NCBI GenBank assembly: GCA_017450005.1
Contig: JAFSYM010000026.1
Location: 25,338 to 89,337 of the forward strand
Direction: 5' to 3'
Source of the DNA: Clostridia bacterium
GTDB taxonomy: Bacteria; Bacillota; Clostridia; Oscillospirales; Acutalibacteraceae
DNA: 64,000 nt
This document shows positions 49,878 to 58,232 of the stretch, piece after piece. Position numbers and translations under genes: made by a program. Numbering within the stretch: position 1 is the first letter of the stretch; every line of letters begins with the position of its first letter. The notes beneath the pieces are model-generated. The model had not been told where the DNA came from. It ran no database searches and worked only from the letters and a program-made list of their open reading frames with translations.

Positions 49878-51595
49878 AAAAAGCGATTGCACTTGTTCTG
49901 CTCCTGACTATGGTGTTTGCACTGTGCCTGAAACCTGTTTCAATTCCGCAAATGCTGCGCAGCGCGCAGGATAACCGCGCGCATACACAGTGGCGTGAAA
50001 ATGCGCGCAGTTCAAAAACAGACGTACAGTTTTATGACGACGGTCTGTATTATGCGGAAACCGATCCGAAAAACATCGTAACCTTTGCCGACAATATAGC
50101 TTACGTAAACAACGAAGTGATCGTCTATTTTAAAGACGATACGACCGCGTCCGAAAAACAATCTGTTTTTGACACGCTCGGCGCATCCGTTGTGGGCTAC
50201 ACGGATATTCTGAACAAATACCAGCTGCAGCTCCCGGAAGAAAAATCATTTTTTGATTTGCAGCTTCTGTGCACAAAACTCCGTACGGAAAAGAATGTGC
50301 AGTTTGCTTCCTGCAACATCGCCGTGCATCGCACAGAGGATGTGATTCCGGACGATCCCTGGCTGCATGACGACGGGACTTCCGCTGCGCCGAAATGGGA
50401 CGACAATTACGTCTACGGCGGCAACTGGTGGCTGACCGCAACACAGGCAACCTCCGCCTGGGATCACACAGGCACATTTCATCCGATCTGTGTCGGCGTT
50501 CTTGACAGCGGATTTGACACAAATCATGAAGATCTGCAAGGAAAGTTTTCTTTTCCGAATTCATATTACGAACACGCCAACATTCCGGAATCGCACGGTA
50601 CGCACGTTTCGGGCATCATTACCGCAAACGCGAACAATAAAATCGGCATAACCGGCATTTGCGACAATGCAAATCTGCTTTGTGTGGACTGGGAACCGGA
50701 AAAAAGCGCGCAGCAATACTGGTCAACGGACGAGCGTATTTTTACCGGCGTGATTTCTTTGATCCGCCACAGTGCGAAAGTAATCAACATGTCGCTCGGT
50801 TCTTCCGGCGGATTTGAAGAATCCAAACGTTTCTGGTGGAACATCGGCATGTATTTTGAAGGCATGCTGTTTTCCTACACGGTAGCTTCTCTGCTTGCGA
50901 AAGGATATGATTTTCTGATTGTGCAGTCCGCGGGAAACGGCAGCAAAGACAACGAACCGTGCGACAGCTATTTTAACGGCTCCTTTGCGAGCATTACAAA
51001 ACGCAATGCATTCACAGGACTTACGGGTATTTCCAAGCAGCAGGTGCTCGACCATGTAATCATTGTCGGCAGCAGCACATACGCGCATAAGGATACGGAA
51101 TTTTATCAGTCCTCCTTCTCCAATTTCGGCGACGGCGTTTCGATCTTTGCGCCGGGCAGTAATGTTTTCAGTACGGATCTCGAAGAAAGAGGAAAATACA
51201 GCTACAAATCCGGCACGTCTATGGCTGCGCCTGTCGTTACCGGTATTGCCGCGCTGACATGGTCGGTCAATCCTGCTCTGAGCGGTGCGGATATAAAAAA
51301 TATTATCTGCAATCCGGAGAACACAATTTATACGTGTAAAAATTACTACTGGGAGGATGAGATCGAAATCCCGTCCTATCCGATGATCAACGCAAATCTG
51401 TCCGTCGAAGCGGCGCTGAGAACAATTGAACCGACACAGCAGCCGGAAGAATCCACTACTGATACAGAAACAACGGAAACAGAAACGGAAACGGAACTTG
51501 CATCCGAAATGATTCCGAGATCCACAACGCCGATTGTGCGCGGCAATTCCGCCGATCCGATCGTGGAACAGTTCCGCGGTGAAATCGGTGAATAA
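49874..51595 (+). CDS. Secreted subtilisin-like serine protease (S8)
   Basis: A 573-residue protease. Signal peptide (KKAIALVLLLTMVFALCL) and a propeptide of about 130 residues (VNNEVIVYFKDD, inhibitor I9-like) precede the catalytic domain with Asp in VLDSGFDTNHED, His in SHGTHVSGI and Ser in GTSMAAPVV. A Thr/Glu-rich low-complexity C-terminal tail follows (TTDTETTETETETEL). It is translationally coupled to the Gx transporter. Target unknown. Confidence 0.93.
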   Translation: MKKAIALVLLLTMVFALCLKPVSIPQMLRSAQDNRAHTQWRENARSSKTDVQFYDDGLYYAETDPKNIVTFADNIAYVNNEVIVYFKDDTTASEKQSVFDTLGASVVGYTDILNKYQLQLPEEKSFFDLQLLCTKLRTEKNVQFASCNIAVHRTEDVIPDDPWLHDDGTSAAPKWDDNYVYGGNWWLTATQATSAWDHTGTFHPICVGVLDSGFDTNHEDLQGKFSFPNSYYEHANIPESHGTHVSGIITANANNKIGITGICDNANLLCVDWEPEKSAQQYWSTDERIFTGVISLIRHSAKVINMSLGSSGGFEESKRFWWNIGMYFEGMLFSYTVASLLAKGYDFLIVQSAGNGSKDNEPCDSYFNGSFASITKRNAFTGLTGISKQQVLDHVIIVGSSTYAHKDTEFYQSSFSNFGDGVSIFAPGSNVFSTDLEERGKYSYKSGTSMAAPVVTGIAALTWSVNPALSGADIKNIICNPENTIYTCKNYYWEDEIEIPSYPMINANLSVEAALRTIEPTQQPEESTTDTETTETETETELASEMIPRSTTPIVRGNSADPIVEQFRGEIGE

Positions 51596-51618
51596 GTTAA
51601 ATTAAAAGCATAGAAAAA

Positions 51619-51656
51619 GGATCGTACCTTATTCCTGGTACGATCCGATCTTTTTT
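51619..51656. terminator. Bidirectional terminator between the subtilase gene and remB
   Basis: GGATCGTACC (51619-51628) pairs with GGTACGATCC (51637-51646); T-rich runs lie on both sides. The remB stop codon lies in the loop. Confidence 0.88.
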
Positions 51657-51904
51657 CTGCGTATTCTTTTTGTCAATGTAGACGGAGTGACAGGTGAAAT
51701 ATATATTTTTTGTTCACCTTTTTTTTCGGCACATACAATGAACGATTTCGGCAGGTCGCCCATAATAGTAATAACGTCCTCGTTTTGTTCCGCCTTGTGC
51801 AGCGTTTCCCGCGTAATTTTAGAAACCGTCGTGTTGTCCAGATCAAAAATCCCGATGATATCCTGTGTTCGTATTACTTTATCCTGTCCGAGGTATACGT
51901 ACAT
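51629..51904 (-). CDS. remB: RemB-like DUF370 regulatory protein
   Basis: A 91-residue protein of the extracellular-matrix regulator family. YVYLGQDKVIRTQDIIGIFDLD at the N-terminus (quoted in part) and VTPSTLTKRI near 72 match RemB. In Bacillus remB lies downstream of recF, exactly as here. Role in DNA binding or matrix control is known only for relatives. It begins 3 nt after recF ends. Confidence 0.88.
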   Translation of the reverse strand: MYVYLGQDKVIRTQDIIGIFDLDNTTVSKITRETLHKAEQNEDVITIMGDLPKSFIVCAEKKGEQKIYISPVTPSTLTKRIRRKKIGSYQE

Positions 51905-51907
51905 GTC

Positions 51908-53005
51908 TTACTCCCCTGTCAAAAAACCGTTTTCAATGTGAAACAATTTGCAGTTTTTGATGCGCGATACCTGAGACGGATCACAGCATGTCAGAAAAAC
52001 CTGCCAGCTTTTTAAATATTCCAGCAAAAAGCCCTGCCGTTTTGTATCCAACTCGCTCATTACGTCGTCAAGCAAAATCACAGGATATTCGCCTGTCGTC
52101 TCTTTGATGATAAATCCTTCCGCGAGCTTGAGCGCAAGCGCAATACTGCGCTGTTGTCCCTGCGATGCGTATTGACGCGCGGCAAGCGTATCGACAGATA
52201 AAAGCAGATCATCTTTATGCGGACCGATGCTTGTAAGCTGGCGTCGGATATCGGCCTCACGGTTTTTTTGCAGACCAATAAAAATGCTTTCCGTCATTTC
52301 GTATTCGTCGATGGAAAAACAGCGGCTGCTTTGTTGATAATCGACTTTTAAAAACTCTTTGCCGCCGGAAATTTCTTTATATATTTCTGCGGCAATGTGC
52401 GCAAGCTCATCAATATAATGCAGCCGGTACAGCGTCAGGCGCGCACCGCAGCGTGCAAGTTCCTCATCCCAGACGTCCAGATAATCTTCCTGCGCCGTAC
52501 CGAGTGCAATTTGTTTAAGCAGTGCGTTGCGGTTGGTTAAAATTTTCGTATACTTCAAAAGCTGTGTGGAATATGCCGGACGAATCATGCTTACGGCAAT
52601 ATCCAGAAACCTGCGCCGCTCGGAAGGCGCTTCCTGCACAATCGACAAAGAATCCGGCGAGAAAACAACGCTTTGAAATTCTCCTAAAAAACGGCGCGGC
52701 GATTCTTTTACAGCGCCGTTGAGCATAAATTCGCGTTTCTGTCCGATCGTCAGCAGCGCGTCGTTATCCATACCGTGCGCAGAAAAAGAAAGGGAAACTT
52801 TTGCTTCCCTTTGCGATTTCTCGATCAGCTCCGTGTGCTTATGCGTGCGGAAACTGTGACACCCGGTAAACATCCAGATGCTCTCGATAATATTTGTTTT
52901 TCCCTGTCCGTTTTCTCCGAAAATCACATTGACGCCCGGTACGGGGAAAAGTTCCAATGTTTTCAGATTGCGGAACTTTTCGGAACGATATCTGGTGATA
53001 ACCAT
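51908..53005 (-). CDS. recF: DNA replication and repair protein RecF
   Basis: A 365-residue SMC-like ATPase for gap repair with RecO and RecR. Walker A GENGQGKTN near 32, signature SQGQQRSIALALKLAE near 300 and Walker B VILLDDVMSELD near 325 are intact. It lies between an S4-domain gene and remB on the minus strand, the conserved dnaN-yaaA-recF-remB order. Confidence 0.96.
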   Translation of the reverse strand: MVITRYRSEKFRNLKTLELFPVPGVNVIFGENGQGKTNIIESIWMFTGCHSFRTHKHTELIEKSQREAKVSLSFSAHGMDNDALLTIGQKREFMLNGAVKESPRRFLGEFQSVVFSPDSLSIVQEAPSERRRFLDIAVSMIRPAYSTQLLKYTKILTNRNALLKQIALGTAQEDYLDVWDEELARCGARLTLYRLHYIDELAHIAAEIYKEISGGKEFLKVDYQQSSRCFSIDEYEMTESIFIGLQKNREADIRRQLTSIGPHKDDLLLSVDTLAARQYASQGQQRSIALALKLAEGFIIKETTGEYPVILLDDVMSELDTKRQGFLLEYLKSWQVFLTCCDPSQVSRIKNCKLFHIENGFLTGE

Positions 53006-53011
53006 AAATCT

Positions 53012-53254
53012 TTATGAAACAACTTCGTACAAAACATTTTCAAATTCCGCTACGTCACCCGGATGCAGTTTTTTTCCGCGCTGTGTACAGATTTCTCCGT
53101 TGACACGCACTTCACCATCCTGGATCACGAGTTTTGCATGTCCGCCCGTCTGCACCGCGTCGCATAATTTTAAAAAAGCATCCAGACGAATAAACGGCGT
53201 ATTGATTGCTTTTTGTACTTTCTTTTTTTCGGCAATGCGAACCTTGATTTTCAT
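53012..53254 (-). CDS. S4-domain RNA-binding protein (YaaA/YlxR-like position)
   Basis: An 80-residue protein with an S4 domain: RLDAFLKLCDAVQTGGHAKL and DGEVRVNGEICTQRGKK. It binds structured RNA in relatives and is conserved between dnaN and recF in Firmicutes. It begins 10 nt after the dnaN stop. Confidence 0.88.
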   Translation of the reverse strand: MKIKVRIAEKKKVQKAINTPFIRLDAFLKLCDAVQTGGHAKLVIQDGEVRVNGEICTQRGKKLHPGDVAEFENVLYEVVS

Positions 53255-53264
53255 GCAAATCGCC

Positions 53265-54374
53265 TCATTCCGCCTTTAATCTGACAGGAAGAATCAAGAA
53301 CAGGAAACTGTCGCCCTGCGGCGGCACGATCAAAATCGGCGCAACGGAACCGTTGAGCTGCAGAAATACTTCGTCCGTGTCGCAAACACGCAGCGCCTCA
53401 AGCAGAAAACGGTTATTAAAACCGATTTCAACGGGCGAGCCGGTGATTTCCGCTGCGATTTTATCGTTTGCCGTACCGAGTGAAGTCGTGCTGGAAATAC
53501 GGATCAGATCGTCTTCAAAATTGCAGCGCAGCGGACTCTTGATTTTATCCGTAATAATCAAAGACGTACGCTCGATACTGTCGATGAGCGCCTGTGTCTG
53601 CACACGAACCGTTGTGGAAACGAGATTCGGAATTGCGGAACGGTAATTCAAAAACTCACCGTCAAGCAATCTGGAAACAACCGTGAAGCTGCCGATCTCA
53701 AAAACAATATGCCGTTTGCCGACGCCGATGGAAACAGTCGCATCCTCTTCGCCGGAAAACAATTTGACCACTTCGGAAAGCGTTTTTGCAGGAACGATAA
53801 ATGAAATCGGATCGCCGGAATAATCAATGGCTTCTTTACGCACGGCAAGACGAAAACCGTCGACGGCAATCAATTTGATTTCACCGGGTTCAATTTCAAA
53901 TTTGATTCCGGTATGCACAACTTTGTTTTCATTGACTGCTACAGAAAAAATGGTCTGCCGGATCATTTCACGCAGAATACTCTGCTGCAGAACAATCGGA
54001 AAACCGCCGCTGACAGACGGAAGCTCCGGATATTCTTCGGGCGAAATACCGATCAGAGAATACTGCATTTCTCCGCAGCGGATCACGGCCATCTGACGTT
54101 CGTCGGATTCCACGGAAACCGAGTCTGCGGGCAGCTTACGCAGAATGTCGCAGAGAATGCGCGCTGTCAGAACGATACCGCCGTTTTCTTCGACTTTTGC
54201 CGGAACAGAAGTTGTAATACCGAGCTCCAGATCGTAGCCTGTAAGAATCAATTCCGACCCGAGCGCCTTGATATAAATACCCTCGATTGCCGGAATCGAA
54301 GTCTTTGCGGAGACTGCTCTTTGTACGTTTTGGCATGCTGCGGATAACGATGCGGTATCACAGATGAATTTCAT
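53265..54374 (-). CDS. dnaN: DNA polymerase III beta clamp
   Basis: A 369-residue sliding clamp with the three DnaN folds; AVSAKTSIPAIEGIYIKA near 25 and the C-terminal hydrophobic pocket end (LFLILPVRL) are typical. It tethers polymerase and many partners. ATG 54374 follows GGAGGG; the longer frame upstream enters the candidate oriC. dnaA is not adjacent, which is unusual. Confidence 0.96.
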   Translation of the reverse strand: MKFICDTASLSAACQNVQRAVSAKTSIPAIEGIYIKALGSELILTGYDLELGITTSVPAKVEENGGIVLTARILCDILRKLPADSVSVESDERQMAVIRCGEMQYSLIGISPEEYPELPSVSGGFPIVLQQSILREMIRQTIFSVAVNENKVVHTGIKFEIEPGEIKLIAVDGFRLAVRKEAIDYSGDPISFIVPAKTLSEVVKLFSGEEDATVSIGVGKRHIVFEIGSFTVVSRLLDGEFLNYRSAIPNLVSTTVRVQTQALIDSIERTSLIITDKIKSPLRCNFEDDLIRISSTTSLGTANDKIAAEITGSPVEIGFNNRFLLEALRVCDTDEVFLQLNGSVAPILIVPPQGDSFLFLILPVRLKAE

Positions 54375-54412
54375 GATAAACCCTCCGTTTGCGTGCGTGT
54401 AACAAACACACA

Positions 54413-54612
54413 TAATAATTATTATAGTAGTAGTTGTAGTAGTACCGGTGAAAACTTTGGAAAACTGCGCGGAGTATTACAGGGTAAAGAAAAAATGCAG
54501 AAAAATCATGGGAACATTTTTTGAAAAACTTTCCACTATTCACATGTGAAAAACGGTGTGAAAGAATACTGTGAAAAACGATCGGTGGAAAGTGAAGAAA
54601 AGTGTGGAAAAA
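54413..54612. other. Candidate chromosomal origin (oriC) in the recR-dnaN gap
   Basis: Six in-phase trinucleotides TAG/TTG (54425-54442) read 3'-GAT-5' away from the flanking boxes, as in DnaA-trio elements, and abut the AT-rich TAATAATTATTA (54413-54424). To their right lie DnaA-box-like TTTTCC/TGTGGAAAA relatives: GGTGAAAAC (54447), TTGGAAAAC (54457), TGTGAAAAA (54545, 54570), TGTGAAAGA (54557), GGTGGAAAG (54584), TGTGGAAAA (54603). None is a perfect TTATCCACA. Position directly upstream of dnaN fits Firmicute origins. Confidence 0.6.
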
Positions 54613-55209
54613 TCAGATTTTTTTTCTGCCTTCAATCGCTTTTAAAAGCGTAAACTCGTCTGCGTATTCCAGATCGGCGCCGACAGGCACGCCGTATGCC
54701 AATCTTGTAACATCGATGCCCATAGGTTTGATGAGACGCGCAATAAAAATTGCTGTTGCCTCCCCTTCTGCCGTGGGATTGGTTGCCATAATAACTTCTT
54801 TTATATTCGGATCGCTCAGGCGCGCGAGGAGTTCTTTTACGGTGATGTCTTCCGGGCCGACGCCGTTGAGCGGTGAAATCACGCCGTGCAGCACATGATA
54901 CACGCCGTTGTACTCGTGCGTGCGCTCAAAGGCCATCACGTCCCGCGAATCCTCCACGACACAAATTGTGCCGGCATCACGTCCCGGATCGTCGCAGATC
55001 GGACAGAACTGCCCGTCTGTCAGATCACAGCATTTTTCACACCGGTGAATTTTGCTGTGCGCATCAAGCAGAGAATCCGCAAAAGCCTGCACATCCTCCT
55101 GCGGCATTTTCAGTACATGAAACGCAAGCCGTTGCGCCGATTTATGACCGATGCCCGGCAGACGTTCAAACTGATTGATCAGATTCTGCAGCGGAACGAC
55201 TTTTTTCAT
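54613..55209 (-). CDS. recR: Recombination protein RecR
   Basis: A 198-residue protein of the RecFOR pathway. It has the helix-hairpin-helix start (LPGIGHKSAQRLAFHVL), the four-cysteine zinc motif CEKCCDLTDGQFCPIC near 57 and a Toprim domain with TICVVEDSRDVMAFE near 82. Its start overlaps the ybaB stop by one base, giving the dnaX-ybaB-recR order. Confidence 0.96.
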   Translation of the reverse strand: MKKVVPLQNLINQFERLPGIGHKSAQRLAFHVLKMPQEDVQAFADSLLDAHSKIHRCEKCCDLTDGQFCPICDDPGRDAGTICVVEDSRDVMAFERTHEYNGVYHVLHGVISPLNGVGPEDITVKELLARLSDPNIKEVIMATNPTAEGEATAIFIARLIKPMGIDVTRLAYGVPVGADLEYADEFTLLKAIEGRKKI

Positions 55210-55547
55210 CAGAACAATCCCGGAATAGACAGACCGCCCTTGGCAGCTTCCATACCTTTATCCATCGCTTCGCTGGCTTTGCGGATCGCTTCATTGACAG
55301 CGACCAGAATCATATCCTGCAGCATCTCAACGTCGTCCGCATCGACCACGTCCGGCTGGATGCGGATTCCGAGAAGCTCATGCTTGCCGTTGACTTCGGC
55401 TTCGACAGCGCCGCCGCCGGCTGACGCCGTAAAAACAGATTCTTCAACTTCCGCCTGAATACGTTCCATGTCTTCCTGCATCTGCTGAATTCGCTTTATC
55501 ATGCCGCCTTTATCCATGCCGCCGGGAATTCTTGCTTTCATATTCAT
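55209..55547 (-). CDS. ybaB: YbaB/EbfC nucleoid-associated protein
   Basis: A 112-residue DNA-binding protein. The core ASAGGGAVEAEVNGKHELL near 45-63 and the DVEMLQDMILVAVNEAIRKA helix are family hallmarks. It lies between dnaX and recR, as in most Firmicutes, and overlaps the dnaX stop (ATGA). Confidence 0.93.
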   Translation of the reverse strand: MNMKARIPGGMDKGGMIKRIQQMQEDMERIQAEVEESVFTASAGGGAVEAEVNGKHELLGIRIQPDVVDADDVEMLQDMILVAVNEAIRKASEAMDKGMEAAKGGLSIPGLF

Positions 55548-57139
55548 CCTACACTTTCTTTATAAGTATTGATTTTCGCAATCAGTTGTTCCAAAGGATC
55601 TGATTTTTTTTCTTCACGTCCGTTGTCGAACGCTTCAATGTGATACTTTTTTCCGCTGACTTTTTCGACTGCTTCCTGAATCGCGGTTACATAAGTCGGA
55701 ATTTCCAGAAAACGTGCAAACGCAGCGTTGCCGGATTTGATTTGCAAAACGTTTTCAGAAAGGACGGCTGTGGAACCGACAAGGACACCGGAAATCGGTT
55801 TGCATGTATCTTTTAAAATCAACAGAACTTCCGGCCAGAGTCTGAAAAGCGCAGATGCACTCTCTGCCGGCGCTTCTTTCGTTTGTTGTTGTTCCTGTGC
55901 TTTTTCAGTTTTTTCTTCCGGCTGGGTTTGCGGCGGTTCGGCGGGCAGATCCACCGACGGTTTTTCCGGTTCTGCCGGCACAGAAATCACGGCACCGGAT
56001 CGTATGCTGCGTTCCAGTTCGCTGATGCGCCGCAGCAGCGCGTCCGGATCAGTCGAAAGCGACGGCGTGCACAAACGCAGAACGGCCATTTCAGTTTCAA
56101 TTTTGCGATCAAGTCCGCGTTTGAGATTGGCGGTTGTATCGCCGAGCACGGATAAAACGTGCAGAATTGTTTCGAGCGTGAATTTTTCGCTCTGTGTGCG
56201 GTACGCGGCCAGATCTTCTTTGGAACAAATAATCAGATTCTGCGGATCGCGTACGACTTTTGAAACCATCAGATTGCGGAAATGTTCTGTCAGTTCCACA
56301 CACAGCCGCTCCATGTTGCAGGAAGACGCGTGCAGATTTCCGATCAGGCGCAGCGCATCGGCTGCATTCTGCGCGGCAACACAGTCCGCCATCTGAAACA
56401 GGTATTCTTTACCGGCGATTCCCGCGCAGGCGCTGACAATCTCGGGCGTGATGGTCTCCCCTCTTGCGCTGCAGCGATCGAGCAGCGAAAGCGCGTCGCG
56501 CAGTGCGCCGTCGGCATAGCGCGCGATCAGAACGGCAGCCTCATCCGTCAGGTCGATTTTTTCCTGTCCGGCAACATACTGCAACCGTTCGGCAATATTT
56601 TCGGGTGGAATATGGTGGAAGTCAAAACGCTGGCAGCGTGAGAGAATTGTCGCCGGCAGTTTGTGTACCTCGGTCGTTGCGAGAATGAACAACACGTATG
56701 AAGGCGGCTCTTCCAATATTTTCAGCAGTGCGTTGAATGCGCCGATAGACAGCATATGCACCTCGTCTATAATATAGACGCGGTATCGGGCGCGCACGGG
56801 TGTAAAATTTGCTTCTTCCCGCAAATCGCGGATATTGTCTACGCCGTTGTTGCTGGCGGCGTCGATTTCAATCACATCGAGTATGGTGCCGTCGTCGATT
56901 CCACGGCAGATCTCACATGCACAGCATGGATTTCCGCCGACAGGATGCAGGCAGTTGACCGCTTTGGCCAGAATTTTGGCACAGGTCGTTTTGCCGGTTC
57001 CGCGCGATCCCGTAAACAGATAGGCGTGCGACAACTTGCCGGTGTCGACCTCGTGCATGAGCGTCTGCGTCACATGCGGCTGACCGGCAACGTCGCTGAA
57101 AACGGCCGGACGCCATTTTCTGTACAGTGCGCGATACAT
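55544..57139 (-). CDS. dnaX: DNA polymerase III gamma/tau subunit
   Basis: A 531-residue clamp-loader ATPase. Walker A GSRGTGKTT near 44, the four-cysteine zinc motif (CLHPVGGNPCCACEIC), DEVHMLS (Walker B) and the SRC motif LSRCQRFDF are intact; the C-terminal tail has a Pro/Glu-rich linker and a tau-like end. GGGGGC precedes the ATG at 57139. The SRP RNA gene lies directly upstream, as in Bacillus. Confidence 0.96.
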   Translation of the reverse strand: MYRALYRKWRPAVFSDVAGQPHVTQTLMHEVDTGKLSHAYLFTGSRGTGKTTCAKILAKAVNCLHPVGGNPCCACEICRGIDDGTILDVIEIDAASNNGVDNIRDLREEANFTPVRARYRVYIIDEVHMLSIGAFNALLKILEEPPSYVLFILATTEVHKLPATILSRCQRFDFHHIPPENIAERLQYVAGQEKIDLTDEAAVLIARYADGALRDALSLLDRCSARGETITPEIVSACAGIAGKEYLFQMADCVAAQNAADALRLIGNLHASSCNMERLCVELTEHFRNLMVSKVVRDPQNLIICSKEDLAAYRTQSEKFTLETILHVLSVLGDTTANLKRGLDRKIETEMAVLRLCTPSLSTDPDALLRRISELERSIRSGAVISVPAEPEKPSVDLPAEPPQTQPEEKTEKAQEQQQTKEAPAESASALFRLWPEVLLILKDTCKPISGVLVGSTAVLSENVLQIKSGNAAFARFLEIPTYVTAIQEAVEKVSGKKYHIEAFDNGREEKKSDPLEQLIAKINTYKESVG

Positions 57140-57165
57140 CGACTTTGCCCCCTTTTATGAGAAAA

Positions 57166-57347
57166 GGAAACAGAGCAACTCTTTCTTTCGGTCATATGGC
57201 GGTAGGCGGACTGTGGCGCACGGTGCAAACCGCTTAATGCTGCTCGGTTCCCCGCCTGACATGGTTCGCAGCGCCCCGTCGCACAGGACCCACACGCCAC
57301 ATGACCCAAATAAAGCATCGCTCTGTTTCCGGAGTATATTCGTTCAG
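57166..57347 (-). ncRNA. ffs: Signal recognition particle RNA
   Basis: The terminal stem GGAAACAGAGC (57330-57320) / GCTCTGTTTCC (57176-57166) closes a long helix (GGTCATGTGGCG with CGCCATATGACC) capped by the SRP domain IV: ATGTCAGG, CGG-GGAA-CCG tetraloop and GAGCAGC. Transcription probably starts near 57347. About 165 nt between closing arms, between the 4.5S (~110) and large (~270) types. It binds Ffh. Confidence 0.92.
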
Positions 57348-57353
57348 TACCTT

Positions 57354-57382
57354 ATTATACTCTATTTTGCGCAGAAATGCAA
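57354..57382 (-). promoter_or_regulatory. SRP RNA promoter
   Basis: Minus-strand TTGCAT (57382-57377), 17-nt spacer, consensus TATAAT (57359-57354). Confidence 0.8.
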
Positions 57383-57443
57383 GGATTTTTCCGCAAAAAA
57401 TTTGTTTTTCTTCATTGCGGTCTTTCTTTGGCTGAAAATACAT

Positions 57444-57472
57444 TTGCAAAACGCTGTACTGTGTGCTATAAT
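57444..57472 (+). promoter_or_regulatory. Promoter of the DUF212 gene
   Basis: TTGCAA (57444-57449), 17-nt spacer, consensus TATAAT (57467-57472). Confidence 0.78.
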
Positions 57473-57506
57473 GGCGGCACTACGACACATAGAAAGGATC
57501 GTTTTT

Positions 57507-57965
57507 ATGCCTGAATTGATTACCAATATTTTACGCGCGCTGCTGCCGATGCTGTTCGGCTGGCTTTGTGCACAGGTTCCGAAGTATCTGGCCGCGCGCA
57601 TCCGCAAAAACCCGGTGAGCTTTTTCTGCAGCGGCGGCATGCCCAGTACGCACACAGCGTCTACCATGGCAATGGTGACGCATATTGCGCTGCTGGAGCA
57701 ATTTCGCGGCACAACGTTTGCCCTTGCGATCATTTTCGGTTTCGTCACACTCTTTGACGCATGCAATGTGCGTCTGCTGTGCGGCCGCGTCGCTGAAAAA
57801 ACAAATGTCCTGATCGACAAAGTCTATTCCGAGGATGATCCGGAGAAGCCCGAAAAGCTCAAGGTTATCAAGGGTCATACCATTCCCGAGGTCGCAGTCG
57901 GCGTACTCGTCGGCATAGCGGTCGGTGTGGTTTATACGCTTGTTGAGCATCAGATTTTCGGATAA
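57507..57965 (+). CDS. Divergent PAP2-family (DUF212/YuiD) membrane protein
   Basis: A 152-residue membrane protein with about four transmembrane segments. SGGMPSTHTASTMAM near 42-56 is the PAP2-like signature and GHTIPEVAVGVLVGIAVG near 122 the second. A phosphatase role is possible; substrate unknown. ATG 57507 follows AAAGGA; the longer frame upstream contains the promoter. Diverges from the SRP RNA gene. Confidence 0.88.
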   Translation: MPELITNILRALLPMLFGWLCAQVPKYLAARIRKNPVSFFCSGGMPSTHTASTMAMVTHIALLEQFRGTTFALAIIFGFVTLFDACNVRLLCGRVAEKTNVLIDKVYSEDDPEKPEKLKVIKGHTIPEVAVGVLVGIAVGVVYTLVEHQIFG

Positions 57966-57982
57966 AAAATATTACAAAAGTC

Positions 57983-58011
57983 TTGCATTTTTGATAAAGA
58001 TGTGTTATAGT
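57983..58011 (+). promoter_or_regulatory. Promoter of the 35-residue peptide gene
   Basis: TTGCAT (57983-57988), 17-nt spacer, TATAGT (58006-58011). Confidence 0.75.
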
Positions 58012-58062
58012 ATGGTTGTAGAGAGACCCTCTCTGCAAATCAATAGATGAGGAGAATGCGCT

Positions 58063-58170
58063 ATGGATACGATTCTTGCATTCGTACAGAACCTTCTGTC
58101 GTTCCTGCGTGAAGGCAAGGCTGCCCAGATCATCGCCATTATCCGCGACTTTTTAGGCAAATTCTTCTGA
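58063..58170 (+). CDS. 35-residue amphipathic peptide, monocistronic
   Basis: The frame encodes MDTILAFVQNLLSFLREGKA followed by AQIIAIIRDFLGKFF. Hydrophobic and charged residues alternate so that two amphipathic helices can form, separated by REGKA. GAGGAG lies before the ATG at 58063. A promoter 52 nt upstream and a strong terminator 12 nt downstream enclose only this gene. Composition recalls phenol-soluble modulins or leaderless bacteriocins, but no family was recognised, so function is open. Confidence 0.72.
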   Translation: MDTILAFVQNLLSFLREGKAAQIIAIIRDFLGKFF

Positions 58171-58181
58171 TTCAACTCACG

Positions 58182-58220
58182 TACGGCTCTCATTTTCGGA
58201 TGGGAGCCGTATTGTTTTTT
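58182..58220 (+). terminator. Terminator of the 35-residue peptide gene
   Basis: TACGGCTC (58182-58189) pairs with GAGCCGTA (58204-58211), extended by further pairs near the loop, followed by TTGTTTTTT. Confidence 0.9.
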
Positions 58221-58232
58221 ATGGAGGTATTT

